20,674 nucleotides of DNA from Hamiltosporidium magnivora (Eukaryota > Microsporidia > Dubosqiidae), in contig PITI01000121.1 in the NCBI GenBank assembly GCA_004325065.1, positions 1-20,674 on the forward strand, in the 5' to 3' direction. The notes under the pieces were generated by a model. It worked only from the letters and a program-made list of their open reading frames with translations. It was not told the origin of the DNA and made no database searches. Every line of letters begins with the position of its first letter. Position 1 is the stretch's first letter. Below are positions 10,040 to 20,300 of the stretch, piece after piece. Position numbers and translations under genes: made by a program.

Positions 10040-10768
10040 ATGAAATTATTAAATAAGACGGCGGTTCGAATTTCTTTAACTATATTTGTTGCAATTGCTA
10101 CTGTTTTTTTAATAATTGCTATTATTGGAAATAAAAAAGCGAATTCATTGATAGAAGAATTTCCAAATGAATTCAAAAAGGATGTTAAATTATATGAATT
10201 TAAAGAGCTTTCATCTGCTCTTAGGACATCCAAAGTGGCGGCTTTTATTGCCATAAGAAATTCGAATGAAGGCTTTTTTATGTTTGATTTCGAGTATTGT
10301 CCTGAAGTTCGAGATTATTTATTAAAAGCATTAGACACCAAAGACAAAGAATTTTTTCTGAAAGGTAAGCGACCAAATGAAATATATAAATGTGAAAGTG
10401 TTGACTTTGAAATTTCTTCTAAAGCCATAGCCAATATCGGTTTTGTTGCAAAAATAGGCTTTTTGTTTAAAGGCAATCAAGCTGTCAAGACAATTAACGA
10501 AATATCGGGTTTCATTCATAAACGCATATCAAAAAACATAAAATGTGAATTCAAACTTGTTATAATAAGTATACCGGATGAGGAAAACGTCAAAGCATAT
10601 GAAGTTATATTTAATCAATCAGAAGAATTCGAATTTGGTTCTTCGAAATCATTCAAGTTTGAACCAAACAAAGATATCAATGCTGACTCGTATGAATATG
10701 TTTCTTCACTTATTATAAAAGTAACCAAAGGGAAGTTTACAAATATGAAAAAGTATAGAATTAAGTAG
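10040..10768 (+). CDS. Single-pass membrane protein, unknown family
   Basis: Encodes 242 residues. I do not recognise a family. Residues 1-10 are short and basic (MKLLNKTAVR). Residues 11-30 form one strong hydrophobic segment, best read as a signal anchor. The remaining ~210 residues are polar, rich in Lys, Glu and Phe, with three cysteines (87, 118, 169) and no further membrane span. The likely form is a type II membrane protein with its C-terminal domain in the ER/Golgi lumen or outside the cell. The ATG at 10040 is the first in frame and gives a proper anchor. The frame is uninterrupted, has only two Gln codons (both CAA) and ends with TAG. It stands alone, more than 2 kb from the next intact gene on the right and 5 kb on the left, so context gives no hint of its role. 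A conserved microsporidian-specific protein is possible but untested. Confidence 0.8.
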   Translation: MKLLNKTAVRISLTIFVAIATVFLIIAIIGNKKANSLIEEFPNEFKKDVKLYEFKELSSALRTSKVAAFIAIRNSNEGFFMFDFEYCPEVRDYLLKALDTKDKEFFLKGKRPNEIYKCESVDFEISSKAIANIGFVAKIGFLFKGNQAVKTINEISGFIHKRISKNIKCEFKLVIISIPDEENVKAYEVIFNQSEEFEFGSSKSFKFEPNKDINADSYEYVSSLIIKVTKGKFTNMKKYRIK

Positions 10769-11827
10769 ATCTTCTTTGCAATAAACCGCTTTCCGGGTTT
10801 TGTATGAGTATTAACCGTGTATTAAAGTACCGTTTTTGTAATTTATTTTAATATAAAACATTTTCTATTTTTTCATATTGAATAAAAATTCCTTCAACTA
10901 ATTATTTTAGTTTATATATTCAGAATAATTTTATTTAATCATTATGACTTCATTCTTTAAAAGGTTTTTTTAATTAAAACACAGATATTCTGCAAAAAAT
11001 CTCGATGCAAAAAACTCATCTTCAAATACACATAATCAAATTTTTTTTATATGGAATCAAACAATTATAATTCATAGATCTAAGAGCGATATTTTCTTTA
11101 TTATAGCTCCATTTAAGGTGATATTTGCTGAATATTCGGCCTTTTTAACTTAAAACTTTTTGCATAGAATTAAGATATTTTCCTAAACTATATCCCAATT
11201 CAAAGAAAATTATTTAATATTTCATAACTATCTTTATTTTAAACTATTTTATCTATATTTGAGGTAATGCCACAATTAATAACTGTATTATTTGTGAAAA
11301 AATAGTCTATATTATGAATAATTGCTATTTCTTATGATTTAATAAACTTTTGTAAAAAAAAACAATTAGGTGACTATTTTAGAAACCACAATAAGAGGTC
11401 TTAGAAATATATTTTTCTTTATATGAATTTTGAGAGTCAAACCTAATTTTAGGTGTGTATGAGTTGAAAAATCTCTTAAAATAAAATAGAGAAACAGGTT
11501 TGAAAAAATAATATGAATGTAGCAAAATGTTGGATAATTAATGTGGTGCATATATTTCGGATCGAAAATTAGATAAATGGCATATTAGAACTGGAAATAA
11601 CGATTATAATATTTTGATTCATATATTTTTGCCCAGACAAATATTAAGACAAGTACTCAAAATATGCAATCATATTTAAGCGTAATTTTGATAAATTTTT
11701 GTTTTAATAGATCCGGACCTGTGTATGAATATTTGAAGTTTTTATCCCAAAAACAATGTTGTAGGTATAGTATAGACAACTAGTTCCGAATAAAATTTAA
11801 AAATATCATTTAAATTTTAATCATAAG
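10769..11827. other. AT-rich stretch, nothing recognised
   Basis: The 3' flank of the membrane protein gene has AATATAAAA-type words that could act in polyadenylation. A 61-codon minus frame (11366-11551) lacks any motif and reads as low-complexity AT-rich sequence. No gene is called. Confidence 0.5.
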
Positions 11828-12297
11828 CTAAATAAAAAGGATTTTAAATGAATATTTTAATATAACTTGAAGTTTATTCCAATTTGTATGATAAAAAAAC
11901 AAGTTAGGACTATTTCCTAGTTCAATTATACTTTTATATGGACTTAAAATCTGGTTTGACAATTTTTTCCGCCGTTTTAGTCTTTCCATTATCCTCTCGT
12001 TAATCCGACTTAACATTTATGTTATTAACGGCACTTCCCATCTAAAATATAAAGGAGGAAAATGTTTTTAGGTGTAACTTTTTCAGCCCATCTTACTTGT
12101 TCTATTTGCTTTAAAGTAAAGGTTAGTTGTTTGTGCACGCCAGGTAATTCAATAAGACTTAATGGCGCACTTTTCCTGTTGTCTTTGTCATTTGGTCTTT
12201 TAACGGGTTCTTTTGGTCGATCAATCGAACTGATTCGCCCAGACTTTTTTAATGCATTAGACAGAATATATGCCTTTATATCTTTGTGTATTTGTGG
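11828..12297 (-). pseudogene. Gene ghost, minus strand, family unknown
   Basis: On the minus strand 12297-12028 is open for 90 codons with no ATG at its head and ends with TAA at 12025-12027. It reads as a plausible soluble protein: basic and proline-containing, including SAPLSLIELPGVHKQLTFTL followed by KQIEQVRWAEKV. G is enriched at first codon positions (about 22, 16 and 13% at positions 1, 2 and 3 by hand count). A second minus frame starts at ATG 12016, runs to 11828, and opens with a highly basic stretch (INERIMERLKRRKK). The two are in different frames, so the pair looks like one decayed gene with a frameshift and lost start. The hydrophobic plus-strand frame over the same bases (12062-12319) is then only a shadow. 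A transposon origin is possible, but no catalytic motif was seen. Confidence 0.35.
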
Positions 12298-12653
12298 TCA
12301 TTTAAGTCATTTCATATGATATTTTGCCCCTGCCGTCTTCTAATTATAAGATTAAAAAACTGTTATAAATAAACCAAAAAAAAGATCAAATGCGTAAATT
12401 GGTACTTAAAGATAATTTCTTAGTAGCAAACCTTTTGTTTTCTCGTTAGAAAACTTTTAAAAAATCTATGAACTATTTTCGACTACCACAATTTTCTTCT
12501 GAATGCTTAGTGAATAAAATATCAGTCCATATATTTTCAAATTTTTTGCAGTTTAAATATAATTTAAATCCACAATTTTGAATTCTAAAAAATATCAATG
12601 TTTAACAGAAATTGTAAACTTTCATTTTATATAATCTAGTATTTGTATCACCC
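12298..12653 (+). promoter_or_regulatory. Upstream region of the Mei2-like gene
   Basis: CCC at 12651-12653 directly precedes the ATG. TTTTATATAATC at 12625-12636 is a TATA-like box about 18-29 bases upstream. The rest of the spacer is AT-rich and shows nothing else. Confidence 0.5.
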
Positions 12654-13376
12654 ATGAAAAGACCTTACCAAGAAGAAACAGCAATCGAAGATAAATCTAC
12701 AAGAACTGTATTAATTACAAATTTAGAAAATGCAGAACAAATTAAACCATTTTATAAAGATTTACCGGTAAAAGAAGTTTATACAATAAAAGAAAATCAA
12801 AATATCTTATTTATAATATTTTATGATTTAAGAAATGCAGAACTATTTTTTCAAAGATGTTCTACATTGCCTTTTCCGGCAGTTCCAATTTATACAGTTT
12901 CTAAATATGAAATACCAAGAGAATCGGATAAATGCGATGAAGGAAAAAACCAAAGTACAATTCTTATAACCAATAAAGATAATAATACACTAAGCGAAGA
13001 AGAAGTATCAAAAATGTGCAGTATTTTTGGAGAAATAAAAGCTGTACGAGAATATCGTCACAATCAAAAATTTGTAGAATTTTATGATTCCAGAAGTGCA
13101 TTAGAAGCATTTAAAAAAATCAATGAAAAAAATTCAAATAATAATTTGAGTCTTAGATTTGTATGGGACAATTCTGTCAAGGCTAGATGGGATTATATAA
13201 ATAATACAGATCGTGTATTAAAATCTTTTCAAGAAAATAAATATAAAAATGAAATTGTTAAAAGAAAAAAATTATCAAAAGAGGAAGAAATCACCAAAAA
13301 AAAGAATTTTTATATTGGACTTTTCGATGATTTTATTATTCAAAACATTAATGAAATAGAAAAAATGTTAAAATGA
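12654..13376 (+). CDS. Mei2-like protein with two RNA-recognition motifs
   Basis: Encodes 240 residues. The first RRM spans about 16-86, with an RNP2-like strand TVLITNLE (18-25) and an RNP1-like strand ILFIIFYD (51-58) followed by LRNAELFF. The second spans about 100-172, with STILITNKD (101-109), then FGEIKAVREYRHNQKFVEFY (125-144) and DSRSALEAFKKIN. The pairing of a degenerate first RRM, a short linker with IPRE, and a second RRM with GEIK..RE..xxKFVEFYD.R.A is typical of Mei2-like RNA-binding proteins, which act in meiotic or developmental control in other fungi and plants. The C-terminus (about 173-240) is Lys/Glu-rich and probably helical. The third, C-terminal RRM that characterises full Mei2 proteins is absent. 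It has a standard-code frame, eight Gln codons all CAA, a CCC-ATG start and a TGA stop. A poly(A)-like AAATAAA lies near 13403. The role is probably nuclear or cytoplasmic RNA binding. Confidence 0.85.
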   Translation: MKRPYQEETAIEDKSTRTVLITNLENAEQIKPFYKDLPVKEVYTIKENQNILFIIFYDLRNAELFFQRCSTLPFPAVPIYTVSKYEIPRESDKCDEGKNQSTILITNKDNNTLSEEEVSKMCSIFGEIKAVREYRHNQKFVEFYDSRSALEAFKKINEKNSNNNLSLRFVWDNSVKARWDYINNTDRVLKSFQENKYKNEIVKRKKLSKEEEITKKKNFYIGLFDDFIIQNINEIEKMLK

Positions 13377-14026
13377 ATCTTTTTTGTGTGATAAAATTTT
13401 TTAAATAAAAAAATCTTTTTGACTTCTAGTTATCATCTGAGAAAAAAATATTTTTATAAATTTATTTTTCGTTACTGTAAATTATCTAAAGAAATATAAA
13501 AGTAAAAAAACTTTTGTAGAAATTTTAATGAATATATAAATGATCAAAGATTTAAAAAATAATCCAGTGATTTAGTATAAGTTACTTAATAAATTGATTT
13601 GAAAATTTACTCAAAAATACATACAAGTAATAAAATTATAATACCTTTATAACTTTATACCTTTATATTTGAACTAGTAAGTTCTAAAATTATAATTTAG
13701 TTATATTCTTTCAGTTAGTAAAAATTTATTTGATATTAACTTATGTATTAATATGAAGGAAAAATATATTTTTACACGTAAGTTTTTTTTTATGCCTACA
13801 CTTACTTCTCCTAAATAGATTTAAGTTTAAGTCTTCAAACCGAATTAGGAGTCACTCAGTTCAAACAATTCTTGATAATGAGTAGGTAGAGATAAGACTG
13901 GACATCATAATTATAATGCTGTTAAAATTCTTGTTTATAGGTCCGATATATTTATTTTAGATATGAAGATAAATATGATAACACTCATTGAAATAAGAAT
14001 CCCTTCCTAAAATTCACTTCAAATAG
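13377..14026. other. AT-rich spacer between the Mei2-like gene and the LINE remnant
   Basis: The first part is simple AT-rich DNA. From about 13790 the sequence becomes more complex and may include older, unreadable parts of the LINE whose C-terminus starts at 14027. No frame could be read with confidence. Confidence 0.4.
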
Positions 14027-14382
14027 TTGAAACTGAAAATTTATGAATATGACCCGCTACCAATGAGATGGGTCTTATTTATAAGTGTAGTGTTGAGATA
14101 ATCCCTTATGTGATGACTTGGGACGGTATTGTAACAAAATACCATAATTCACAGCTTAAAAAATTAGAAATACCCATGAATATAGAGGCATACATTCAGT
14201 CTATAGTACCTAAGAAGACAGTCAAAACAATTTCCTTCGATCTACGAAGAGGACTGGAGTCAGAACTAAATGCCGAAGAGAGTGCAGAGAGAGGGTCAAT
14301 GTCTGTTATTATGAGAGCAGAGATGCCTAAGGAACCAACACACCCTCCAAAACAAGCGAAGATTGAGGAAGACGGTGCATAA
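14027..14382 (+). pseudogene. LINE-type retrotransposon, remnant of the C-terminus of the reverse transcriptase protein
   Basis: The open part (ATG 14068 to TAA 14380-14382, 104 residues) contains IIPYVMTWDGIVTKYH and then IEAYIQSIVPKKTVKTISFD followed by LRRGLE. I recall this signature from the C-terminal end of non-LTR retrotransposon proteins, including those of microsporidia with large genomes. The tail is Glu/Lys/Pro-rich. Just upstream, in another frame (14039-14065), the bases read IYEYDPLPM, which resembles a motif that lies earlier in the same proteins. The piece between the two (perhaps 60 residues) is missing and the frame changes, so this is a deleted, shifted, non-functional copy. 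The reverse transcriptase and endonuclease domains are absent. The ATG at 14068 is probably not a real start. Confidence 0.65.
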
Positions 14383-14519
14383 AATTTTAAAAGAAAAATA
14401 ATTCAATCCTAATTTCAGAAGGAAGAACTACGTTTGAGAAGCCGACGATAAACATAAATTAAGAGTCGGGTTCGAAAGAAGCAACAGTAGGGGTAAACGC
14501 GGTAGAAGAAAATGCATAA
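14383..14519 (+). pseudogene. Possible second copy of the LINE tail
   Basis: After the TAA at 14380 a second short reading frame, shifted relative to the first, ends at 14517-14519 with VEENA and a TAA. This is close in form to EEDGA and TAA of the main frame. The DNA around both stops is similar (GAAGA...TGCATAAAA). It could be a duplicated end of the same element or its 3' untranslated region. Weakly supported. Confidence 0.25.
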
Positions 14520-15163
14520 AAATCGTAAACCTATTTTGACCCAGAAATTTATTAAATAAATGATTTACTTATTCTATATAAAAATAGCAAAAAAATATTA
14601 AGAAAAAGAAAAAAATTGGTTAATTTACAAAAAAAAATAAAATTACTTCAATTAATTTTATATTTGTAAGTAAATGCACCATCTTGATGTTTAAACACAT
14701 AATTTCGAAGTATTTTGCTAGAGCTATGTCATCACATTTTTGAATTTGGTTAAAGGAACACGGAAAATCAGCAATTCGCATAAAGATTTTATTCTAGTTA
14801 AATTTATTAATTCCATTTTTCTTCTAAAAAAAGACGCCATAAATCAACCGATAGTTAGTAATAGATAAAATGGTATTTCTTTTATAAAACCCAAACAACG
14901 AATATATTTAATAGAAAGAAATTTCAAATTCTATTTCACAGTGAAAATGTTATATTTTAATTATGCTTTCGTTTCGTTTAAATTATTAAAATTGTACTTG
15001 GTTTTTAGCTTCAATGCTACTAACCAAATTCAACTTGCCCTGATAAGAAAATAATTCTGGGCTAAATATCAATAATTTTTAAAATTAATGTATTTATTGT
15101 GGTCATCATTTACTTAATGAGTAAATTGCAAGAAATCAAATTTACTAAATACAAGACGTATGA
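14520..15163. other. AT-rich stretch, nothing recognised
   Basis: No gene, repeat or RNA was seen. Homopolymer-rich AT DNA flanks the LINE remnant. Confidence 0.5.
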
Positions 15164-15424
15164 TTTTCTTTAAGTAGTTTATCCCAAGATATTTATGTAG
15201 CATTTTATTTGTTCTATTTTTTTTATATTTTGAGTCGAGAATTTATTTACCGTGATTTCATCTTACTTTCTGCAATATTAATTATCGCTATTATTGTCAG
15301 TCTTTTTCTTTAGCACGTAAATGCCGTTTTTTGCCTATTTTAGTGCTTATTTGCTCTATTTATTACAACTCTGCATTATCTTTACGCTTTTGTTGGCATT
15401 TGATTTAGTCTATTTTTCGTATGA
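15164..15424 (+). pseudogene. Probable polytopic membrane-protein ghost
   Basis: One frame stays coherent over 87 codons. It reads as alternating hydrophobic helices with short polar turns (for example FYILSREFIYRDFILLSAIL, then IIAIIVSLFL), broken only by TAG at 15311 and 15341 and TGA at 15401, and ending with TGA at 15422. By hand count, G falls from about 18% at first codon positions to about 6% at third positions, as in coding DNA. The internal stops are the ones expected from C-to-T or G-to-A change of Gln and Trp codons. I could not assign a transporter family, and no start is evident. It could also be a chance effect of pyrimidine-rich DNA, which reads as hydrophobic. Confidence 0.3.
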
Positions 15425-17164
15425 AAAAAACCTGGTTTACTGAACTTTAGATCGTTCGAAATTTAACATACGTTTATATCAAATATAGGTTTCTAAAGCA
15501 CATATATGTTATTCGAGATCAATTATAGTCGGTTCATAGTATAAAAAACCCTTTATACTATATTTATACGCAAATACTACACATTAATTTAAAATAGTAC
15601 TTAATCAATTTCGAAGTCTTACTATTTTGAATAAAGCTCATAATAAATTTTAGTTCAAATAATTGCTTTTTAATTTTATTTTTTATCAAATATAAATTTA
15701 GTTTTAATTATTCTATTGATTTAAATCAAGAGAAAGCTGTTGTAATTCTTATTTCCGCATACTAAATTGGAAGAATTTTCAAAGAGACTGTATATAATTT
15801 TTTTAATGACTTTAATTATATTTTACTAAGGTCACTTCAATGCAATTTTTCAATAAATTAATTCTTATTTCTAAAAAAAAAAACTAAACATACTTTACAG
15901 GTATATTACATAAATATCTAAATTCATATTTACTTACTTAGAGGCTATATTTCTCTTTCTAAAATACCGAATATGCAAACTTGCACTTTGTTATACCAAA
16001 TACAATTTTTTTTTTAAAAATATATAAAATATTTATTCAGTATAAACCTTATTAATGAGTCAAAACAAATAACATGATTCTATATAGCTTCTGCTCAAGG
16101 TTTTATAAAGAGGTTTTTTTCTTCTAAGTTCATACAAATCTATCATTCGGTATGGTTTTTTTTCACACAATCCGATTGTTCTTCTTCATTTTCTTTTATT
16201 CAGATATTTAGCATCATGAAAAATGTGTCTATAAATCAGTTTGATCGATTTAAACTTACTACAAAGAAGACTTCAGTGCTATGGTTAATCCAAGCCTTTT
16301 ATTTAATAATATAATCCTTGAATGATTTATGATACTTCAAAACTTACTTTTGCACAAAATAAGCATTTATTTGCAAACTCAAAACGTCCTATAAACCAAT
16401 ATATTTTCTATCAACAAACATAAAAGATTACTTACGTTTTCTAAAAACTAATCCAAGTCCACATAAAATAGTTTTTAAACTTTAAACATGTAATTTTAAT
16501 TATTCTAGACACGATTATATTTCCTCTGTTATCTATCTTTAAATCAATAAATTAAAAACACAAGCTTAAATTTTATTTACCACCGAAGTCTTCCTTAATC
16601 TATTCTCTTCTTAAAAAAAATAATTTCAATTTAGTTAACACAACTCCTAATGACTACCATCATCCCTCTATTCATAATTGAAATACATATAATTATAATA
16701 CTAGTTACACACTTCCTCAAATACTTATCTCCTTTCTTCTTCCGTCTTTTCAAAATATAATCCAAAACCTATGTTAAAAACACAATATATTTCAATGAAA
16801 AAAAATTAAATATAATACATTAAACCAACCATAATACTACTAATATTTACTCTTTACCATTATAAAATAATTTGAAAAAAATTTGCAATTTTTTAAATGT
16901 AGAAAGAGATAAAAAATCGAAATATATTAAAGCATCAGAATCGCAATTTTATTAAGAATATTTTTCAAAAATTTCAAAGATTAAAAAATAAAATCCACAA
17001 AAAAGATTTATTTTTAAAAATAATACCAGAATAGTAAATCACACAAAAGATAAAAAAACTAAAGTATAAATATTCAGTGAAACACTATAAAGATAAACAA
17101 CACAATTTAAAAAAGCCAGAATAGGAAACAATATTTTTATTTATAGAATAAACATCATATCTTT
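15425..17164. other. Long AT-rich stretch, no clear gene
   Basis: The bulk is AT-rich and, from about 16050 to 16760, pyrimidine-rich. A 32-residue ATG frame at 16216-16314 ends in a hydrophobic helix and could be the start of a decayed membrane protein gene, but it is too short to call. No RNA gene was recognised. Confidence 0.45.
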
Positions 17165-17720
17165 TCAAAAATGGCTGGTTCGATATTGTTTCCATGACAT
17201 AAATACATTTCTGAATATAAAGATATATATCAGCCATTTAAAACATATAGATCTCTTACAATGCCAACATTCGAAGAATTTGATCTAAAAGACACTCTTT
17301 GCTCATTTACTATTCTATGTGGCTGCCTGAAATAGATAATATTCTTTATATTATGTTTGATCGTAAGGATAAATCTATTTTGGGTACCTAAACACTAGCA
17401 GCATTATCACATACTCTATACATACTTACCGAGCAGGTTTTCAGTTAAAACATATTTCGGAGACTTGCATTGAAATCATCTAGAGTTTACAATACTATAC
17501 CAACAGAATAACCAGCTACCTGGCATTCAGGCATTTTTAAGAATATAATTTTTGATATACTTGTCACATTGTCTTGTGATGTAAGAAAGACTATGAATAT
17601 ATGTGTTACACGGTATTAACTAAATATTTAATTTGAATTTTCAATCTTGTTACATAAAAATTACAAACTAACTCTATAGAAAATTTTCGCCGTTTTGAAG
17701 ACCCTCTTTCATGCAAAAAT
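17165..17720 (+). repeat. Dispersed repeat family, copy D
   Basis: The block order matches B and E: CATGACATAA at 17193-17202, TTTGATCGTAAGG, CAGCATTATCACATACTCTA, ATATTTCGGAGACTTGCATT, TATACCAACAG and AACCAGCTACCTGGC. At the 3' end come CTATAGAAAATTTTCGCC and CTTTCATGCAAA, which match copies A and B. Overall it is heavily diverged. An 11 bp inverted repeat (GGAAACAATAT at 17124-17134, ATATTGTTTCC at 17183-17193) straddles the left edge. Confidence 0.7.
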
Positions 17721-20300
17721 TTCTTATGGAGAAACCAGAAAGTGTAGGTTATCACCCTGAATCTCCAAGCAATGGTTTCTAGATTAATTTGGCTTTTTAT
17801 TTTTCAAATATGTAGTTTAAGTGTGATAAATCTTTCTAGACTACTAAACAATATACCACTTTAAAACCAAAAATATTTGTAAATCAATTGCAATTTTTTG
17901 ATTAATTTAAAGATTGTTTTTGTGAAAAAAGTTACATGTTATAAAAATAAATTTTATTAAATTAAATCACATTATATGTTGATTCGCCTAACTTTCAATT
18001 GTTCTTTTAACAAAAAATTGTTCATAGAGGTTTCATTCAATATAATATAAAACAAAATATATAATATTATACCTAATGTACGGTCTAAAATATTTTTCGT
18101 TCTTCTAATGAATATTGTTATATAAAGAATATTAAAAATTAAGAAAATCGATTGAAAAAAGAAAATTTCATTGAAAGAATTACTTAAATGTAGCTTTAAA
18201 TCGCTTCAATAATAAAAAAGAAGTAAATTTAAGAAAAAAGATAAATGTATTTCGAACACTTTGTTTTTCAAATTAAAATTAAAGCTATAAAATTTGCAAA
18301 ATACTTGAATAAAATCATTAATCTAAGAAATTGATAAATAAACAGCATAATTATTGGTAAAGTATTTTCAGCACATAACGATTATTTATTTCAAAAATTA
18401 TTTCAAATGTTACACAGAAGAGAATTGTTATATTAAATATCAAAAATTTCAAAACAGTGATCTCCAATTCTCGGAATTTAATTATCAAATGATAAACTAA
18501 TTATGAAAGAATTAAATTTGTAAGAATGAGATACCTAATTATAAATGTAAAGAATCTTTTAAATTCGAATAAAGTGCATAGAAAATATATTAATACTATA
18601 TAATAGGACATGTAAATTATATAAATTATAGTGAATATGATGGCATTGGTTATAAAATTAGATATTATGTTCTTTAACGGTGTATTATTTTCTTGTAGTT
18701 CGTATGTAAACATTTGTTTTTCATAAACCTCTGAAAGATGGCTTTTTCGTCTGTGTATCTACGGTATTTTAAAAAATATTTTTAATCAAAATTATTTTAA
18801 TTAAAAAACTGTATAAAAATAGTAAATTATTAATTTTAAAGCTAAAAAAGAAATTTTATTTGAGCTTAAAGTTATAATATAAAACTTGTATATGAAATTA
18901 TTGATTGAAAGATTGTGCATGTATACAACCAGCAATAAAGGTCGATCGTGTTTAATTTTTCATTCGAAACATTTGAAATTCGGTATATTCAGAGAAAATT
19001 TATAATATATAGTAAATGACAACAAACTACTCTAAATTTCAAATTTAGGCATTCTTTATGTTTTAAGCACATATCGTAATTATTTTCATGAAATTCTGGC
19101 TATCAAGTTTTTCTTTATTCAGATTAGTTACTCACAATTTTGCTAAACTGCTTTATTTATAATATTTGCAGATTTTAAAAATATTGAATTACTGCTTATT
19201 CCAAATTATATTGATTTTTTTATAAATATTGAGACAAACGTTTTGTGAAGGCTTGGGGTACTATTTATTAGAACTAAAAATCTAAAATATACCTTGAAGC
19301 TTAGAATATCAGTAAGAATAAAGGGTACATTTGGAAATAGGACTTTAAAAAGGCAAACTATTTTTTTAGATTGACAGAAAGCTTCTACTAAGCTCAGTTT
19401 TGATGTGTAGTCAAATGGTGCATTTGGAAATGTAATATATAAGTAAAAAATTCCTGAAAAATTTATACCCAAATTAAATAAACGCAAATAAGATAAAAAT
19501 ATGTTATAAAATCAATCACCAAAACCAAGGAACCTGAGAATACTAATAAAACGACTGAAATAAAAAAATATTTAGAATATAAAAAGAATTAAATATAAAT
19601 CAAAAAATACAGTGGATTAGAGTTTAGAATGATGCAAGTAAGAACAATAAAAATTACTCGTCTTAAAAAAATCGAACATAGATTTTTCCATTACAATACA
19701 ATAATAATTAATTAGCTTGGTTATCGTTTTAATAGCAAAGATTTATTTTTTGACAAAATATTGGCTTTTGATATTAAAATTTTTTATTTTAAAAAATAAT
19801 TATTTATGGCGCTAAATTTAATGCTTGTCAGGTATAAAATAGTTTTATGTTATGAGCTATATTGAAAATTGGCTATTCTTTTGATTTTATGAAATGCTAA
19901 AAATTTAATTTAATGAGCTCTTTGGCGCTGGTAGATATGAGATCCTAAAATTTCTTTTTATAATCTGCACCAAATACATTTTGTAATAATTTAGGCTTTT
20001 ATCGAAAATTTTAATTCTGAGGAGAAGCACCTAAATTCTATCTGTTATTATTTTATTCTAAAAAATATTAAGGTAATAGAATTTATAATATAATTCCTTA
20101 TAAATCTTTAAAAATTATGCGTATTTTAAAATGTAGGTAAATTTGTTATTTAATGCCTTTTTATCGTTATCAGTCAGGCTATTATGTAATTTATATTGAA
20201 TTTAAATTGTATTTTTATTATAGAAACATTGTTCTTTCTTTTACGATGATATATAAAATACAGTATTTAGACATTTATTAAAAGTATCACATCTTTTTAA
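17721..20300. other. Long AT-rich stretch with one weak minus-strand frame
   Basis: On the minus strand 19511-19206 is open for about 101 codons without an ATG head. It contains two similar motifs, FPNAPF and FPNVPF, 31 residues apart, and shows modest G enrichment at first codon positions. A 70-residue hydrophobic ATG frame at 18501-18713 (minus) lacks an upstream CCC motif and is probably AT-rich noise. Nothing else was recognised. Confidence 0.4.

Noticed and set aside
10060..10075. GGTTCGAAT, resembling a tRNA T-loop
   Set aside because: The flanking bases do not pair into a T-stem, no acceptor or anticodon stem was found, and the site lies inside an intact coding frame.
9874..10254. A 126-codon minus-strand frame
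   Set aside because: It overlaps the 5' part of the intact plus-strand membrane protein gene and is its shadow.
12062..12319. A plus-strand ATG frame of 85 residues that looks like a membrane protein, preceded by GGAGG
   Set aside because: It is the hydrophobic complement of a better minus-strand frame. GGAGG is not meaningful as a ribosome site in a eukaryote.
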